Assembly (NCBI GenBank): GCA_944389895.1
Contig: CALXOA010000118.1
Location: 1-64,000, forward strand
DNA: 64,000 nt
Source: an uncultured Victivallis sp.
Lineage (GTDB): Bacteria > Verrucomicrobiota > Lentisphaeria > Victivallales > Victivallaceae
Direction of reading: 5' to 3'
Part shown: in pieces, positions 1-8,672 of the stretch
Numbering within the stretch: the stretch's first letter is position 1
Layout: each line of letters starts with the position of its first letter
The notes under the pieces: generated by a model
Database searches by the model: none
What the model was told of the DNA's origin: nothing
What the model saw: only the letters and a program-made list of their open reading frames with translations
Made by a program: the position numbers and the translations under genes

Positions 1-407
1 AAGTTCAATAAAGATAAAACCGTAGCTGAACAGGAGTGTCGGAGGAAAACCTGCGGCGGATCATCGCCCTGCCCTGGTGCATGGCCGGCAGCGATGAAAA
101 TGCGCGACCGGCGGATGATTCGATCGGGCGCAGCCATCCGCGCGCTTTCGGAGCGCTGCCGCGTTTTCTGCGGCTTCGACTGGAGGCAGGCGCTCCGATC
201 GAAGCCGCCGTCCATCAAGTCACAGGAGTGCCTGCGCAGGCCTTCCGGCTCCGCGGCCGGGGTGTTCTCGCGCCCGGCAACGCCGCCGATCTGACCGCAT
301 TCGACCCGGATGAAATCGACGGCACCACCGATTTCACCGCGCCGCATACACCAGCCACCGGAATCCGGCTGGTGGCGGTTGACGGCAAAGTGGTCTACCG
401 GAATTGA
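1..407 (+). pseudogene. Decayed N-acyl-D-amino-acid deacylase (D-aminoacylase), C-terminal remnant
   Basis: From position 36 the frame reads SEENLRRI...GSDENARP, then VTGVPAQAFRLRGRG, PGNAADLTAFDP and VAVDGKVVYRN. This is the usual C-terminal end of the amidohydrolase-superfamily D-aminoacylases, which remove N-acyl groups from D-amino acids. An in-frame TGA at 27-29 closes that frame upstream. Bases 1-35 read in another frame give KFNKDKTVAEQE, which resembles the family's NKGKTIAEIA segment that normally lies about 30 residues before SEEN. I infer a small internal deletion plus frame change near 30-36. The GTG at 36 could start only a fragment lacking the metal-binding barrel. The window edge hides the 5' part, so a full-length gene outside cannot be judged. 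Confidence 0.6.
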
Positions 408-435
408 TTCCGCCGACCGGCACTCGCCATCCGGA

Positions 436-1611
436 TCACCGGCGCGCCAGAGAACGCAACACAGAAGCACAATGGAACAGGCAGCGCGGCAGGTGGAAGA
501 AGGTCTTGGTCGGCATTCCCTTGCCGACTCCGACCGGAACACCGCCGGCGGTGACGCTCGTGAACCACTCCGGATATTCGGGGTCGCGAAAATGCCGCCA
601 TGTCCAGTCGTCAAGTTTCACGAACTCCTCGAGAAACTCCTCGTCCCCGGAAAGCGCAGCAGCATAAGCAAGCGCCAGCAACCCCTCCGTCTGGCTCCAC
701 CAGGATTTGAGTCCGGCTCCCGGCATGATCAACGGCCGGTCGAACGCATCCTGCATTGAGAATACACCGCCCTCCTTCCGGTCGAGAGCGTAACTGCAGA
801 TCTCGCGTGTCCACTCCGGAATCCGCGCCTCCACCTCATGTTTTCCGATCAATTTCGCCCCCTCGGCCATGAACCACATGGCCTCAAAGCCGTGACCGGA
901 TATCACCAGTCTGCCAAGAGGGGACTCAAGCCGGAATCTCCCGTCCAGTCCCATGGTTTCAACCCGGCGGCCGGTTCGTGGTTCGCGAAACTCAGGCACT
1001 CTCCCCAGCGCCTCCTCGAGCAGGCGCCGCACCGATCCATCGCCATCCCCCAATGCCCCCAGTACTTCGGTTGCGACACAGCAGAGATGCATGTAGATGC
1101 CGAACTTGCGGCAACCGGTCCGCATTTCGAAGGCGCGGAAATCGGCGACGAACTGCGCCAGAGCTTCTGCGGCGGCGTTCCGATGCCGCTTCTCCCCGGT
1201 CGCCCGGAACATCTGCGCCGCCGCCATCGCCGCATAACAGGGAATCATCACCCCATAATGGGCTTCACCACGCCTTGGATTCGAACCGTCAGCCTCCGCT
1301 TCAAAATAGTACTCTCCATCCGGCGCCCGTCCGAAACGTTCACAGAAATCAAATCCGGATTCCGCCAGCGGCAACCATTCCGCCCGCCGGCGCTCCGGCG
1401 GAGCGTCGTTGTGGAGTTTCGCGAACATGTAGACATTGCGCCACTGCATCCACAGGTACTTCTCCGTACCGAACAGCGAACCGTCGCGATCAAGCAGATT
1501 GAAGAAACCGCCGTGAACCGGATCCGGGGCATACCTCTCCCAGAAGGGAACGATCGACTCGTAAAGCTCCTCCTCATAACGGTCTGCCATCGCATTCAGA
1601 TCGATTTTCAT
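436..1611 (-). CDS. N-acylglucosamine 2-epimerase (AGE) family sugar epimerase
   Basis: 391 residues, the usual AGE-family length, forming an (alpha/alpha)6 barrel that interconverts sugars at C2 (N-acylglucosamine, mannose or cellobiose type). Family landmarks are visible: HGGFFNLLDRDG near the N-terminus, WMQWRNVYMFA, the ISGHGFEAMWF segment carrying a conserved His, and WWSQTEGLLALAYA. No signal peptide, so cytoplasmic. I start at ATG 1611 (MKIDLNAM) with an AAGGGA stretch upstream; an extra 17 in-frame residues reach 1662 but look atypical for the family. It follows tyrA and an ABC ATPase on the same strand, with 77 bases to the ABC gene. Substrate cannot be told from sequence; a glycan role fits the rest of the window. 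Confidence 0.85.
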   Translation of the reverse strand: MKIDLNAMADRYEEELYESIVPFWERYAPDPVHGGFFNLLDRDGSLFGTEKYLWMQWRNVYMFAKLHNDAPPERRRAEWLPLAESGFDFCERFGRAPDGEYYFEAEADGSNPRRGEAHYGVMIPCYAAMAAAQMFRATGEKRHRNAAAEALAQFVADFRAFEMRTGCRKFGIYMHLCCVATEVLGALGDGDGSVRRLLEEALGRVPEFREPRTGRRVETMGLDGRFRLESPLGRLVISGHGFEAMWFMAEGAKLIGKHEVEARIPEWTREICSYALDRKEGGVFSMQDAFDRPLIMPGAGLKSWWSQTEGLLALAYAAALSGDEEFLEEFVKLDDWTWRHFRDPEYPEWFTSVTAGGVPVGVGKGMPTKTFFHLPRCLFHCASVLRSLARR

Positions 1612-1688
1612 CTTTGAAAATTCCCTTTTCCATCCCGATAAAAAGAGGGCGGCACGCCGCAACGTGCCGCCGGAAGATTTCCGGAACT

Positions 1689-2495
1689 TCAGTCGAGTAC
1701 CGCCCAGAGGCGCCCCGCCTTGTTGCGGATCAGCCGGATCGGCATTCCGAACGCCTGTGAGAGATGAGCTTCGTCGAGGATCGCATCGCGGGGGCCGGAA
1801 CTCACAATACGCCCCTGCGCCAGCACCATTCCTTCGGAAAACACCGGCAGAATATCCTCGATCCGCTGAGTGATGAAAACGATCGTCACATCCGGCAGCG
1901 TATCGGCGATATGCTTGATCTCGGCAAGGAGAAATTCGCGTCCCGCCATATCGAGATAGACGCTCGGCTCATCGAGGATCACCAGTTCCGGTTTCGTCAG
2001 CAGTGCGCGGGCAATCAGAATCTTGACCTGTTCGCCGCTGGACATCGTGAAAATCTGCTGCCCGGCCAGATGCTCGCACCGGAAACGCCGCATCAGAGCG
2101 CGCGCCTGTTCCTCTTCTTCCGGCAGCGGCTTGCGAAAAAGTCCGAGCGTCGCATCAAATCCGGAGAGAACCATCTCCAGCCCGGTCCACTCGGTACTGG
2201 TGAACTGCTGCATGCACGGGCTGACCCAGGCGATCCTCTTGCGCAACTCGACCAGGTTGGTTCGCCCGAAACGATTCCCGAGCACCGTCACCTCGGCTCC
2301 GAATTTCGGCCACGCAAGCCCCATCAGCGTCTTGACCAGCGTCGTCTTGCCCGCACCGTTGGCGCCGAGGATGAAACAGCGGCCGCCGCGCTTCACCTGC
2401 CAGTTCATGTCATGAATGATCTCGCGCCCGCCCAGGTAGACCGACGCATTCCGGATATCGATCGCCAACTCTTCCGACATTTCCAAACCCATCAT
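1689..2495 (-). CDS. ABC transporter-type ATPase (YlmA/ModF-like single domain)
   Basis: 268 residues, a single nucleotide-binding domain. Walker A GANGAGKTT lies at residues 44-52, the signature is MSSGEQ at 151-156 and Walker B LVILDEP at 171-177. The MSSGEQ signature and overall layout resemble the YlmA/ModF group, whose transported substrate is poorly known. The switch His after Walker B is replaced: the strand reads VFITQR with Gln210 where ITHR is expected. No membrane partner gene is adjacent, so it may act with distant permeases or not in transport at all. Its start overlaps the tyrA stop (ATGA type, 2492-2495), so translation is probably coupled to tyrA. Confidence 0.85.
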   Translation of the reverse strand: MMGLEMSEELAIDIRNASVYLGGREIIHDMNWQVKRGGRCFILGANGAGKTTLVKTLMGLAWPKFGAEVTVLGNRFGRTNLVELRKRIAWVSPCMQQFTSTEWTGLEMVLSGFDATLGLFRKPLPEEEEQARALMRRFRCEHLAGQQIFTMSSGEQVKILIARALLTKPELVILDEPSVYLDMAGREFLLAEIKHIADTLPDVTIVFITQRIEDILPVFSEGMVLAQGRIVSSGPRDAILDEAHLSQAFGMPIRLIRNKAGRLWAVLD

Positions 2496-3376
2496 CTGTT
2501 CTTATATTCAATCCAACTGTCACGCAGCAACTTCCCGTGTGCGAACTCACGTTCGAAAGCGTTGAAGTCACCGGTTTCAATCATTTTCTTCATCTTCTCG
2601 TAGCAGAGTTCGAAGTCCCCCATCGCCCGCAACACGGCGGAGCGGTTCGCCTCAATGATCTCCCGCCACATCAATGGATTGCTCGACGCAATCCGGGAAG
2701 TGTCGCGAAAGCCGGTCGCACAACCGGAAAAACGCTCCTGTTTTGTCCGTTCATCCGGAGCATCCAGGATGCTCACCGCGAGCGCCGACGCGAGGATGTG
2801 CAGAACATGGCTTGTGTGGGCAACCAGATCATCGTGACGGTCGGCCGGGATCCGCGTCGTCCGGGTGCCGATCGACCGCCAGAATGCCTCAACCCGCTCC
2901 ACCGCAAACTCCGGCGAGTCCGGAAAAGGACAGACAAAGACATCGGCATTGGCATAGAGCTCCGGAAACGCCGATTCGGGACCGGACTTCTCGGTTCCCG
3001 CCATCGGATGGCCTCCGACAAAATGAACACCGCGGCCCGTAAGACTCTCCCGGGCCGCCGCCATCACCCCGGATTTCACGCTGCCGAGATCGCTGACCAC
3101 CGTTCCCGGCCGCCAGGCACCGGCATGACGGCGGAGGAAGGAGATGATTTCCGGGATCGGCAGCGCAATCAAAGTGAGGTCGGCTTCCTGAAGAACGGTC
3201 TCCACATCATCATCGGTGGCATCGAGCACATCGCAATCAAGCGCCCAGCGACGGATGTTCGCACGCCGGGTCCAGCCGATCCGGCGACAGGCTCCGCCGC
3301 GGAGCGCCATTCCAAGCGAGGCCCCGAGCAGACCGAGACCGATCACCGCAATCGAGGGTTGTTGTGGCTGATTCAT
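2492..3376 (-). CDS. tyrA: Prephenate/arogenate dehydrogenase
   Basis: 294 residues with an N-terminal Rossmann fold (IAVIGLGLLGASLG, the GxGxxG nucleotide site), the LGSVKS segment, and GGHPMAGTEKSG holding the conserved catalytic-region His. The later HDDLVAHTSHVLHILA segment and the all-alpha C-terminal dimerisation domain are also typical. It oxidatively decarboxylates prephenate (or arogenate) in tyrosine synthesis, in the cytoplasm. No ACT domain or chorismate mutase domain is fused, so this is the monofunctional form. An AGGAAAG ribosome site precedes ATG 3376, and a plausible promoter lies at 3400-3428. NAD versus NADP and prephenate versus arogenate preference cannot be settled here. 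Confidence 0.93.
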   Translation of the reverse strand: MNQPQQPSIAVIGLGLLGASLGMALRGGACRRIGWTRRANIRRWALDCDVLDATDDDVETVLQEADLTLIALPIPEIISFLRRHAGAWRPGTVVSDLGSVKSGVMAAARESLTGRGVHFVGGHPMAGTEKSGPESAFPELYANADVFVCPFPDSPEFAVERVEAFWRSIGTRTTRIPADRHDDLVAHTSHVLHILASALAVSILDAPDERTKQERFSGCATGFRDTSRIASSNPLMWREIIEANRSAVLRAMGDFELCYEKMKKMIETGDFNAFEREFAHGKLLRDSWIEYKNR

Positions 3377-3399
3377 GATTCTTCTTTCCTGAATATACT

Positions 3400-3428
3400 A
3401 ACATAGCACCAAAAATACTCCAGCGCAA
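3400..3428 (-). promoter_or_regulatory. Putative sigma-70 type promoter of tyrA group
   Basis: On the minus strand TTGCGC (3428-3423) and TATGTT (3405-3400) are separated by 17 bases, about 25 bases upstream of the tyrA start codon. The match is moderate; TAGTATAT just downstream is an alternative -10. Confidence 0.4.
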
Positions 3429-3726
3429 GAAAGATGAGTGACGGGACTCCTTTTTTTCGCAAAAAACCGCCATCCCACCATACCGTCACCGCGCCCGGCA
3501 AATGCCCCCCCGGGAAGCCCCGCACCTTCAGCCCCAGCCCCCCGCGCACCTCAGACCTCCATCCCGGGAAACAAAACTTAACACAAGTCATAATTTACTG
3601 ATAACAAATATGTTACATTATACAATAAGAAATTTTTCTCACCCCTCCGCACGACAGAAAAAAACTCTCGAAGAGCCGAGCTTTCCCTGAGAAACGCTGA
3701 AACAGGAAAAATTTACTTTTCGCAGC

Positions 3727-3755
3727 TTGATAATCCGTTAAAACCAGCCTATATT
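3727..3755 (+). promoter_or_regulatory. Sigma-70 type promoter of the nusA-infB operon
   Basis: TTGATA (3727-3732) and TATATT (3750-3755) with exactly 17 bases between, in an AT-rich background. Transcription would start near 3762, giving a leader of about 140 bases before nusA. Confidence 0.7.
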
Positions 3756-3794
3756 ACAAATTGTAAATTAATAGGTCGGTACCGTGGCGTGGAA

Positions 3795-3824
3795 GTGGGT
3801 GCGATTTGCCCGCTTTTTTATTTT
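3795..3824 (+). terminator. Terminator-like hairpin in the nusA leader (possible attenuator)
   Basis: GTGGG (3795-3799) can pair with CCCGC (3809-3813) around a 9-base loop, followed at once by TTTTTTATTTT (3814-3824). It lies between the promoter and the nusA start, the right place for an attenuator. The stem is short (5 bp, one G-U), so activity is uncertain. Confidence 0.45.
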
Positions 3825-3903
3825 AGCGACAGACAAGCAGACCGCGGGACGGCAGGAATCAGGCCGGGACGAGGAGTCCGGCGGAACGCAACGGAGGGTT
3901 ATG

Positions 3904-5145
3904 ATGGCAAACGAATTACTTACGATCCTCGAATATATCGAGCAGGAACGCGGCATCAGCCGCGAGAGTCTGATCAAGGCGTTGGAGAGCGCGATTCTGA
4001 CGGCTTCGCGCAAGAGCATTCACCCGGCGAGCGATCTCAAGGTGAAGATCGATCCTGCCACCGGCCAGATTCAGGCCTGGGCAATGCTCGAAGTGGTCGA
4101 GGGAATGCCCAACTGTGATCAGCTGGTCATCGCACGGGCGCGGGAGCGCTTCCCCGACGTCAAGATCGGTGATGTCGTCGAATGGGAGGTCACGCCGCGC
4201 AATTTCGGTCGCATCGCCGCCCAGACCGCCCGGCAGGCGATCATTCAGCAGCTGCGGAAAGCAGAGAAGGAGAACGTGCAGGAGGAGTTCGCCGACCGCG
4301 TCGGCCAGATTCTCAACGGTACGGTCCGCCGCTTCGAAGCCGGCAGCATCATCATCGACTTCCAGAAGGCCGAAGGGATCATGCCGGCCAAGGAAAAAGT
4401 CCACGATGAACAATATATGCCCGGCGACCGGATCAACGCGCTGCTGCTGCGGGTGGACATCAACACTTCGGGACCGAGCCTGATCGTTTCCCGCGCATGC
4501 AAGGAGTTCGTGATGAAACTCTTCGAGCGCGAAGTGGCTGAAATCCATGACGGCGTGGTCAAGATCATGAGCATCGCCCGGGAAGCCGGGAAGCGTACGA
4601 AGGTCGCAGTGATGAGTACCGATCCGCGGGTCGATCCCGTGGGAGCCTGCGTCGGCATGCGCGGCACCCGGGTACGCAACATCACCAACGAACTCGGCGG
4701 AGAGAGGATCGATATCATTCCTTACGATCCTGATATCCGCAAGTATGCGATCAACGCGCTGCTGCCGGCCCGGGTCCAGTCGGTCGAAGTCAATGAGGAA
4801 AAACACGAGCTGACGGTACTGGTGACGGACGAACAGTCGAAACTCGCATTCGGGAAAAAGGCTCAGAATGTCCGCCTCTGCTCCAAATTGATCGGCTGGA
4901 ACATCAGCATCAGGAATGAAGAGGATCATGCGTCAGGAGCAACTCCGATTGCCGAACAACTCAGGAAAGCGGCAGAAGCCCTCGCCGCAGCACTCGGAGT
5001 CTCCGGAAATACCGCAAAGATGCTCATCGACAACGGCTATGTGACCGTTGACGGAGTGCGCGAAGCAGGGCGTGAAGCGTTGCTCGAAATCGCCGGAATC
5101 GATGCGGATGAGATCAACAAGGCATTCGATAATCTGGAAGAGTGA
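3904..5145 (+). CDS. nusA: Transcription termination/antitermination factor NusA
   Basis: 413 residues. The N-terminal RNA-polymerase-binding domain starts ANELLTILEYIEQERGIS. The S1 domain follows (ADRVGQILNGTVRRFEAGSIIIDF), then two KH domains with GMRGTRVRNITNELGGERID and FGKKAQNVRLCSKLIGW. A single C-terminal helix-hairpin-helix-like module ends in IAGIDADEINKAFDNLEE. NusA controls pausing, intrinsic termination and antitermination at RNA polymerase. The frame is open back to 3784, but GGAGGG at 3893-3898 sets the start at 3904 (or the adjacent ATG 3901). It heads an operon with infB, rbfA, nrnA and truB. The upstream leader hairpin could allow NusA-dependent feedback. Confidence 0.96.
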   Translation: MANELLTILEYIEQERGISRESLIKALESAILTASRKSIHPASDLKVKIDPATGQIQAWAMLEVVEGMPNCDQLVIARARERFPDVKIGDVVEWEVTPRNFGRIAAQTARQAIIQQLRKAEKENVQEEFADRVGQILNGTVRRFEAGSIIIDFQKAEGIMPAKEKVHDEQYMPGDRINALLLRVDINTSGPSLIVSRACKEFVMKLFEREVAEIHDGVVKIMSIAREAGKRTKVAVMSTDPRVDPVGACVGMRGTRVRNITNELGGERIDIIPYDPDIRKYAINALLPARVQSVEVNEEKHELTVLVTDEQSKLAFGKKAQNVRLCSKLIGWNISIRNEEDHASGATPIAEQLRKAAEALAAALGVSGNTAKMLIDNGYVTVDGVREAGREALLEIAGIDADEINKAFDNLEE

Positions 5146-5168
5146 GCGGGACGGGGGAGATTTGAGTT

Positions 5169-7265
5169 GTGAGTAAGATATTGAAAGTAAAGGATATCGC
5201 CAAACAGTACGGCGTCCCGGCCAGAACGGTTCTCAAAGAGCTGGTCAGCCAGGGCATCGAAGGCCTTGAGGATGAAAACGGCATCATTCCGGATGATATG
5301 GCCGAACTGGTGGAGTCTTATTTTGCCGATCTCTACGATCAGGAAGCCGAAGCGCCGGTAGACAAGAAGGCGGCCCGGAAGAACGCCCCGAAAAAAGGCG
5401 CCCCGCGTCGCGAGGAAGCAGCGGGGCATGGCGGGGGGAAAAACCGGCAGAGCCAGCCGAAATCCGGCGCTTCCGCCCAGACGGGCGGCAACACCCGCGG
5501 CGGCAAATTGACGCTTCCGGCTCCGATCATCGTCAAGACGCTGGCTGAAGCGGTCGGCAAGAAGCCGAATGAACTCATCACCGACCTGATCAAACTCGGC
5601 GAACTCGCCGGTCTCAATCAGGCCATCAGCGAGGCGAATGCCCGGAAGCTCTGCGCAGGATACGGTATCGAATTGACGATCGGTGCCGCGCCGAAACCGG
5701 CGGCGGCTCCTGCGGCACCGGCAAAACCGAAGCCGGAAGACAATCCGGCCTTTCTGAAGGAGAGACCGCCGGTGGTGACCTTCATGGGCCACGTCGACCA
5801 CGGCAAGACCTCTCTGCAGGATGCGATTCGTCATACCCACGTGACCGACGGAGAAGCGGGTGCGATCACGCAGCACATCGGTGCCTCGACCGTCAACTAC
5901 AAGGGGAAGAGCATCACCTTCATCGACACGCCCGGACACGCGGCCTTCACCAACATGCGCGCCCGCGGCGCCAACGTCACCGATCTGGTGGTGCTGGTGG
6001 TCTCGGCCTCAGAAGGTTTCAAGCCGCAGACCGTCGAAGCGATGAACCATGCTAAAGCGGCCAAGGTTCCGATCATCGTGGCGATCAACAAAATCGACCT
6101 GCCCGATGCCGATCCGGACAAGGTTCTGCTTCACATGCAGCAGAACAATCTCTCCAGCGAAGACTGGGGCGGCGACGTCGGCACGGTGCGTGTTTCGGCG
6201 AAAACCGGGAAAGGGCTTCCAGACCTGCTGGAGCGTATTCTGATTGAAGCGGAAATGCTCGAACTCAAGGCAAATCCGAAACGTCCGGCTTCCGGCGTGG
6301 TGATCGAGGCGCAGCTTGAAAACGGCCTCGGCCCCACCGCAAGTGCACTGATTCAGGACGGTACGCTTCACGTCGGCGATGTGGTGCTCTGCGGAGAAAA
6401 CTACGGGAAAGTCCGGACCCTGATCAACGACAAGGGAGAACGGGTCAAATCCGCCGGGCCGAGCACTCCGGTCAAAATCGTCGGCCTTTCCGGAATCCCG
6501 GAGGCGGGTGATCACCTCGAAATCTACGAATCGGAAAAAGCGGCCCGGGCCGAAGCCGAGCGCAGAATCGCAGATAAGCGCGGTCACATGCTGGCAACCA
6601 GTTCGATCACGACTGTGGAAGACATCTTCAGCAAGCTCAACAGCGAAGGGCGCAACACGCTCAATCTGATCATCAAATCCGACGTGCGCGGTTCCGGAGA
6701 GGCGATCGCCCAGTCGCTCAGCCAGCTTCCTTCGGAGAAAATCAAGGCGGAAGTCATCGCCAACGCGGTCGGGCCGATCAGTGAAAGCGACATCTCCCTG
6801 GCCGCGGCGACCAATTCGATCGTGATCGGTTTTCACGTCAGAGTGAATCCGGGTGTCAACGATCTGGCAAAGAAGCAGAATGTGGAAATCCGTCTCTACA
6901 GCATCATCTACGAGCTGCTCGAAGACATCACCGACGCTCTTGCAGGAAAACTCGAACCGGAAAAACGTGAGAAACTGCTCGGCGAAGCGAAAATTCTGCA
7001 GATTTTTGAACTCTCCAAGGGGCCGAAGATCTGTGGTTGCCGGGTGGACTCCGGAGTGGTCAAAGTCGGGGCCAAGGCGCGTGTCCGCCGTGACAAGGAG
7101 TTGATCTACAACGGCGAAGTCGCCAGCCTCCGTCGCTTCCACGACGATGTCAAGGAGGTGAAAGCCGGCCTCGAATGCGGCATCCGGCTCGACAATTTCG
7201 CGGATTTCGTCGAGGGAGACGAGATCGAAATCTATGAAATCGAACTCAAAAAGGCGACGCTCTGA
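5169..7265 (+). CDS. infB: Translation initiation factor IF-2
   Basis: 698 residues, a compact IF-2. Two IF2_N helical modules are visible ([20 protein letters not shown] near the start and [20 protein letters not shown] around residue 125), joined by a Lys/Ala/Pro-rich linker. The GTPase domain carries [10 protein letters not shown] (G1), DTPGHAAF (G3) and NKIDLPDA (G4). Domains II to IV follow, ending with the initiator-tRNA-binding barrel. IF-2 delivers fMet-tRNA to the 30S subunit and drives subunit joining. Start is GTG 5169 with a GGGGGAG ribosome site. It lies 23 bases after nusA, the classical order. The stop codon sits in the loop of a terminator hairpin (7251-7278). Confidence 0.97.
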   Translation: MSKILKVKDIAKQYGVPARTVLKELVSQGIEGLEDENGIIPDDMAELVESYFADLYDQEAEAPVDKKAARKNAPKKGAPRREEAAGHGGGKNRQSQPKSGASAQTGGNTRGGKLTLPAPIIVKTLAEAVGKKPNELITDLIKLGELAGLNQAISEANARKLCAGYGIELTIGAAPKPAAAPAAPAKPKPEDNPAFLKERPPVVTFMGHVDHGKTSLQDAIRHTHVTDGEAGAITQHIGASTVNYKGKSITFIDTPGHAAFTNMRARGANVTDLVVLVVSASEGFKPQTVEAMNHAKAAKVPIIVAINKIDLPDADPDKVLLHMQQNNLSSEDWGGDVGTVRVSAKTGKGLPDLLERILIEAEMLELKANPKRPASGVVIEAQLENGLGPTASALIQDGTLHVGDVVLCGENYGKVRTLINDKGERVKSAGPSTPVKIVGLSGIPEAGDHLEIYESEKAARAEAERRIADKRGHMLATSSITTVEDIFSKLNSEGRNTLNLIIKSDVRGSGEAIAQSLSQLPSEKIKAEVIANAVGPISESDISLAAATNSIVIGFHVRVNPGVNDLAKKQNVEIRLYSIIYELLEDITDALAGKLEPEKREKLLGEAKILQIFELSKGPKICGCRVDSGVVKVGAKARVRRDKELIYNGEVASLRRFHDDVKEVKAGLECGIRLDNFADFVEGDEIEIYEIELKKATL

Positions 7266-7278
7266 GTCGCCTTTTTTT
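7251..7278 (+). terminator. Rho-independent terminator overlapping the infB stop codon
   Basis: AAGGCGAC (7251-7258) pairs with GTCGCCTT (7266-7273) around a 7-base loop that contains the infB TGA. T residues continue to 7278. It lies inside the operon, before rbfA (7300), so it probably gives partial termination. Confidence 0.75.
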
Positions 7279-7299
7279 CAGACAGTTAGGAGGTTGATC

Positions 7300-7656
7300 A
7301 TGGCTGAAAAAGTCGATCGCCTTACCCGGGTGAATGAGTTACTGAAGCGCGAAATTGCCAATGCGATCGAACGCGGGCTCATCACCGCCCCCGGCATGCT
7401 TGTATCGGTCACCGAAGTCAGAGCCAGCGTCGATCTGCGGAATGCGACGGTTTATATCAGTTTCTTCGGCGGGACGCCGGCCGACCGGCGTAAAGTCATG
7501 GAGGAACTGGAGGAGCAGCGGACGCATTTTCAGCAGAAACTGGCCAGAGCTCTCGCTTTCAAGCACACACCGGTGCTTCTTTTCAAAACCGATCACCGTA
7601 CAGAACTTGGAGATCGGGTTTTCGAGCTTCTGAACGGGGGTCCGGACCAGGAATGA
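7300..7656 (+). CDS. rbfA: 30S ribosome-binding factor A
   Basis: 118 residues, typical for RbfA, a small KH-fold protein needed for late 30S (16S rRNA 5' end) maturation and cold adaptation. Landmarks: DRLTRVNELLKREIANAIERG at the N-terminus (here split as a helix), SVTEVRASVDLRNATVYISFFG in the KH core, and RTHFQQKLARALAFKHTPVLLF near the end. A strong ribosome site (TAGGAGG, 7287-7293) fixes the start at ATG 7300. It follows infB, as in most bacteria, and its last 4 bases overlap nrnA. Confidence 0.93.
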   Translation: MAEKVDRLTRVNELLKREIANAIERGLITAPGMLVSVTEVRASVDLRNATVYISFFGGTPADRRKVMEELEEQRTHFQQKLARALAFKHTPVLLFKTDHRTELGDRVFELLNGGPDQE

Positions 7657-8651
7657 GCGGCACCGTTTCAGCACAGGAGATCGCGGAACGCCTGCTTCGG
7701 GCAGACCGGATTCTGATCCTGACTCATGAGAAGCCGGATGGAGACGCCTTCGGTTCGGCGCTCGGATTCCAGAGTTTTCTGCGCAGTTGCGGACGGAATG
7801 CCGACGCACTGTTTCCCGCTGCCCTGCCCCGCCGTTTCTCCGGTTTTGCGAGCGACTTTCTGACGACGTTGACTCCTGCCGAAATACGGGCGGCTTATGA
7901 CCTTGTTCTGCTGCTCGACTGCGCAAATCCGGCGCGGATCGGTGCCGGTGCGGAGTTCAACCCGGCGTTTCTGAGTACTTTCGAGTTCCTGAATGTGGAT
8001 CACCACCAGGGCAACTGCATCGAAGGCGCGTTCAATCTCGTGGATCCTTCAGCTGCCGCTGCGAGCCAGCTTGCCGCGGAAATCGCACTTGCCTCAGGGC
8101 GGGAAATCCGACAGGAAGCGGCAACGTTCTGGCTCTTCGGAATCGTAACCGACACCGGCAGTTTCCGATTCTCCAACACCGACGGCCGCGCAATGCGGAT
8201 CGCCGCCGAATTGCTCGACCGGGGAGCGGACCTGGAACGGATCGTCAATGCGGTCTATTTCAGCAAACCGCGGAACCAGCAGGAGTTCGAAGCGGATCTG
8301 CTGCAGAACCATGTGCGCAGTGCGTTCGGAGGAAAATTCGTCTACGCACGGCTGCCCGATGAACTCTTCCGGCGACACGGATTCGACATGCGTGACGGCG
8401 AAGGGATCATCGATTTACTGCGGGAAATCGACGGCTCGGTGATCGCCGCTCTGATCTACAGCTGGAACGGAGTTCAGAAAGTCTCCCTGCGCAGCAAGGA
8501 TGCGGCGTATCCGGTCGGTCCCCTGGCGCGTTCCCTCGGGGGCGGAGGCCATGCGATGGCAGCCGGTATCACCCTGGAATCCGATCCGGAACAGGTTGAG
8601 CGTCTGCTGCTCGAACAGGTAGGAACGCTGCTGAAGAAGCAAATGAATTGA
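7653..8651 (+). CDS. nrnA: DHH-family nanoRNase / pAp phosphatase
   Basis: 332 residues. The DHH domain has THEKPDGDAFGSA (residues 24-36, with metal-binding His25, Asp29 and Asp31), a second Asp in LLLDCANP, and VDHHQG (Asp116-His117-His118). The C-terminal DHHA1 domain ends in SLGGGGHAMAAG, the RNA/substrate-binding motif. Family members degrade 2-5 nt RNAs and hydrolyse 3'-phosphoadenosine 5'-phosphate. It overlaps rbfA by 4 bases and precedes truB, a common nrnA position. Which of the two activities dominates cannot be read from sequence. Confidence 0.92.
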   Translation: MSGTVSAQEIAERLLRADRILILTHEKPDGDAFGSALGFQSFLRSCGRNADALFPAALPRRFSGFASDFLTTLTPAEIRAAYDLVLLLDCANPARIGAGAEFNPAFLSTFEFLNVDHHQGNCIEGAFNLVDPSAAAASQLAAEIALASGREIRQEAATFWLFGIVTDTGSFRFSNTDGRAMRIAAELLDRGADLERIVNAVYFSKPRNQQEFEADLLQNHVRSAFGGKFVYARLPDELFRRHGFDMRDGEGIIDLLREIDGSVIAALIYSWNGVQKVSLRSKDAAYPVGPLARSLGGGGHAMAAGITLESDPEQVERLLLEQVGTLLKKQMN

Positions 8652-8672
8652 AGTAATTTTCAGGAAGATTCA

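Larger units (their letters stand above)
3377..3903. other. Divergent intergenic region between tyrA and nusA
   Basis: About 530 bases without a credible gene. It holds the tyrA promoter (3400-3428), a C-rich stretch (3483-3560) and an AT-rich tract (3580-3780). The AT-rich tract contains the nusA promoter (3727-3755), followed by a leader with a terminator-like hairpin (3795-3824). The rimP gene that often precedes nusA is absent. Confidence 0.7.

Noticed and set aside
838-1617. 259-codon plus-strand open frame
   Set aside because: Antisense shadow of the AGE-family gene; no homology pattern.
3916-4929. 337-codon minus-strand open frame inside nusA
   Set aside because: Antisense shadow of nusA with low-complexity composition and no ribosome site.
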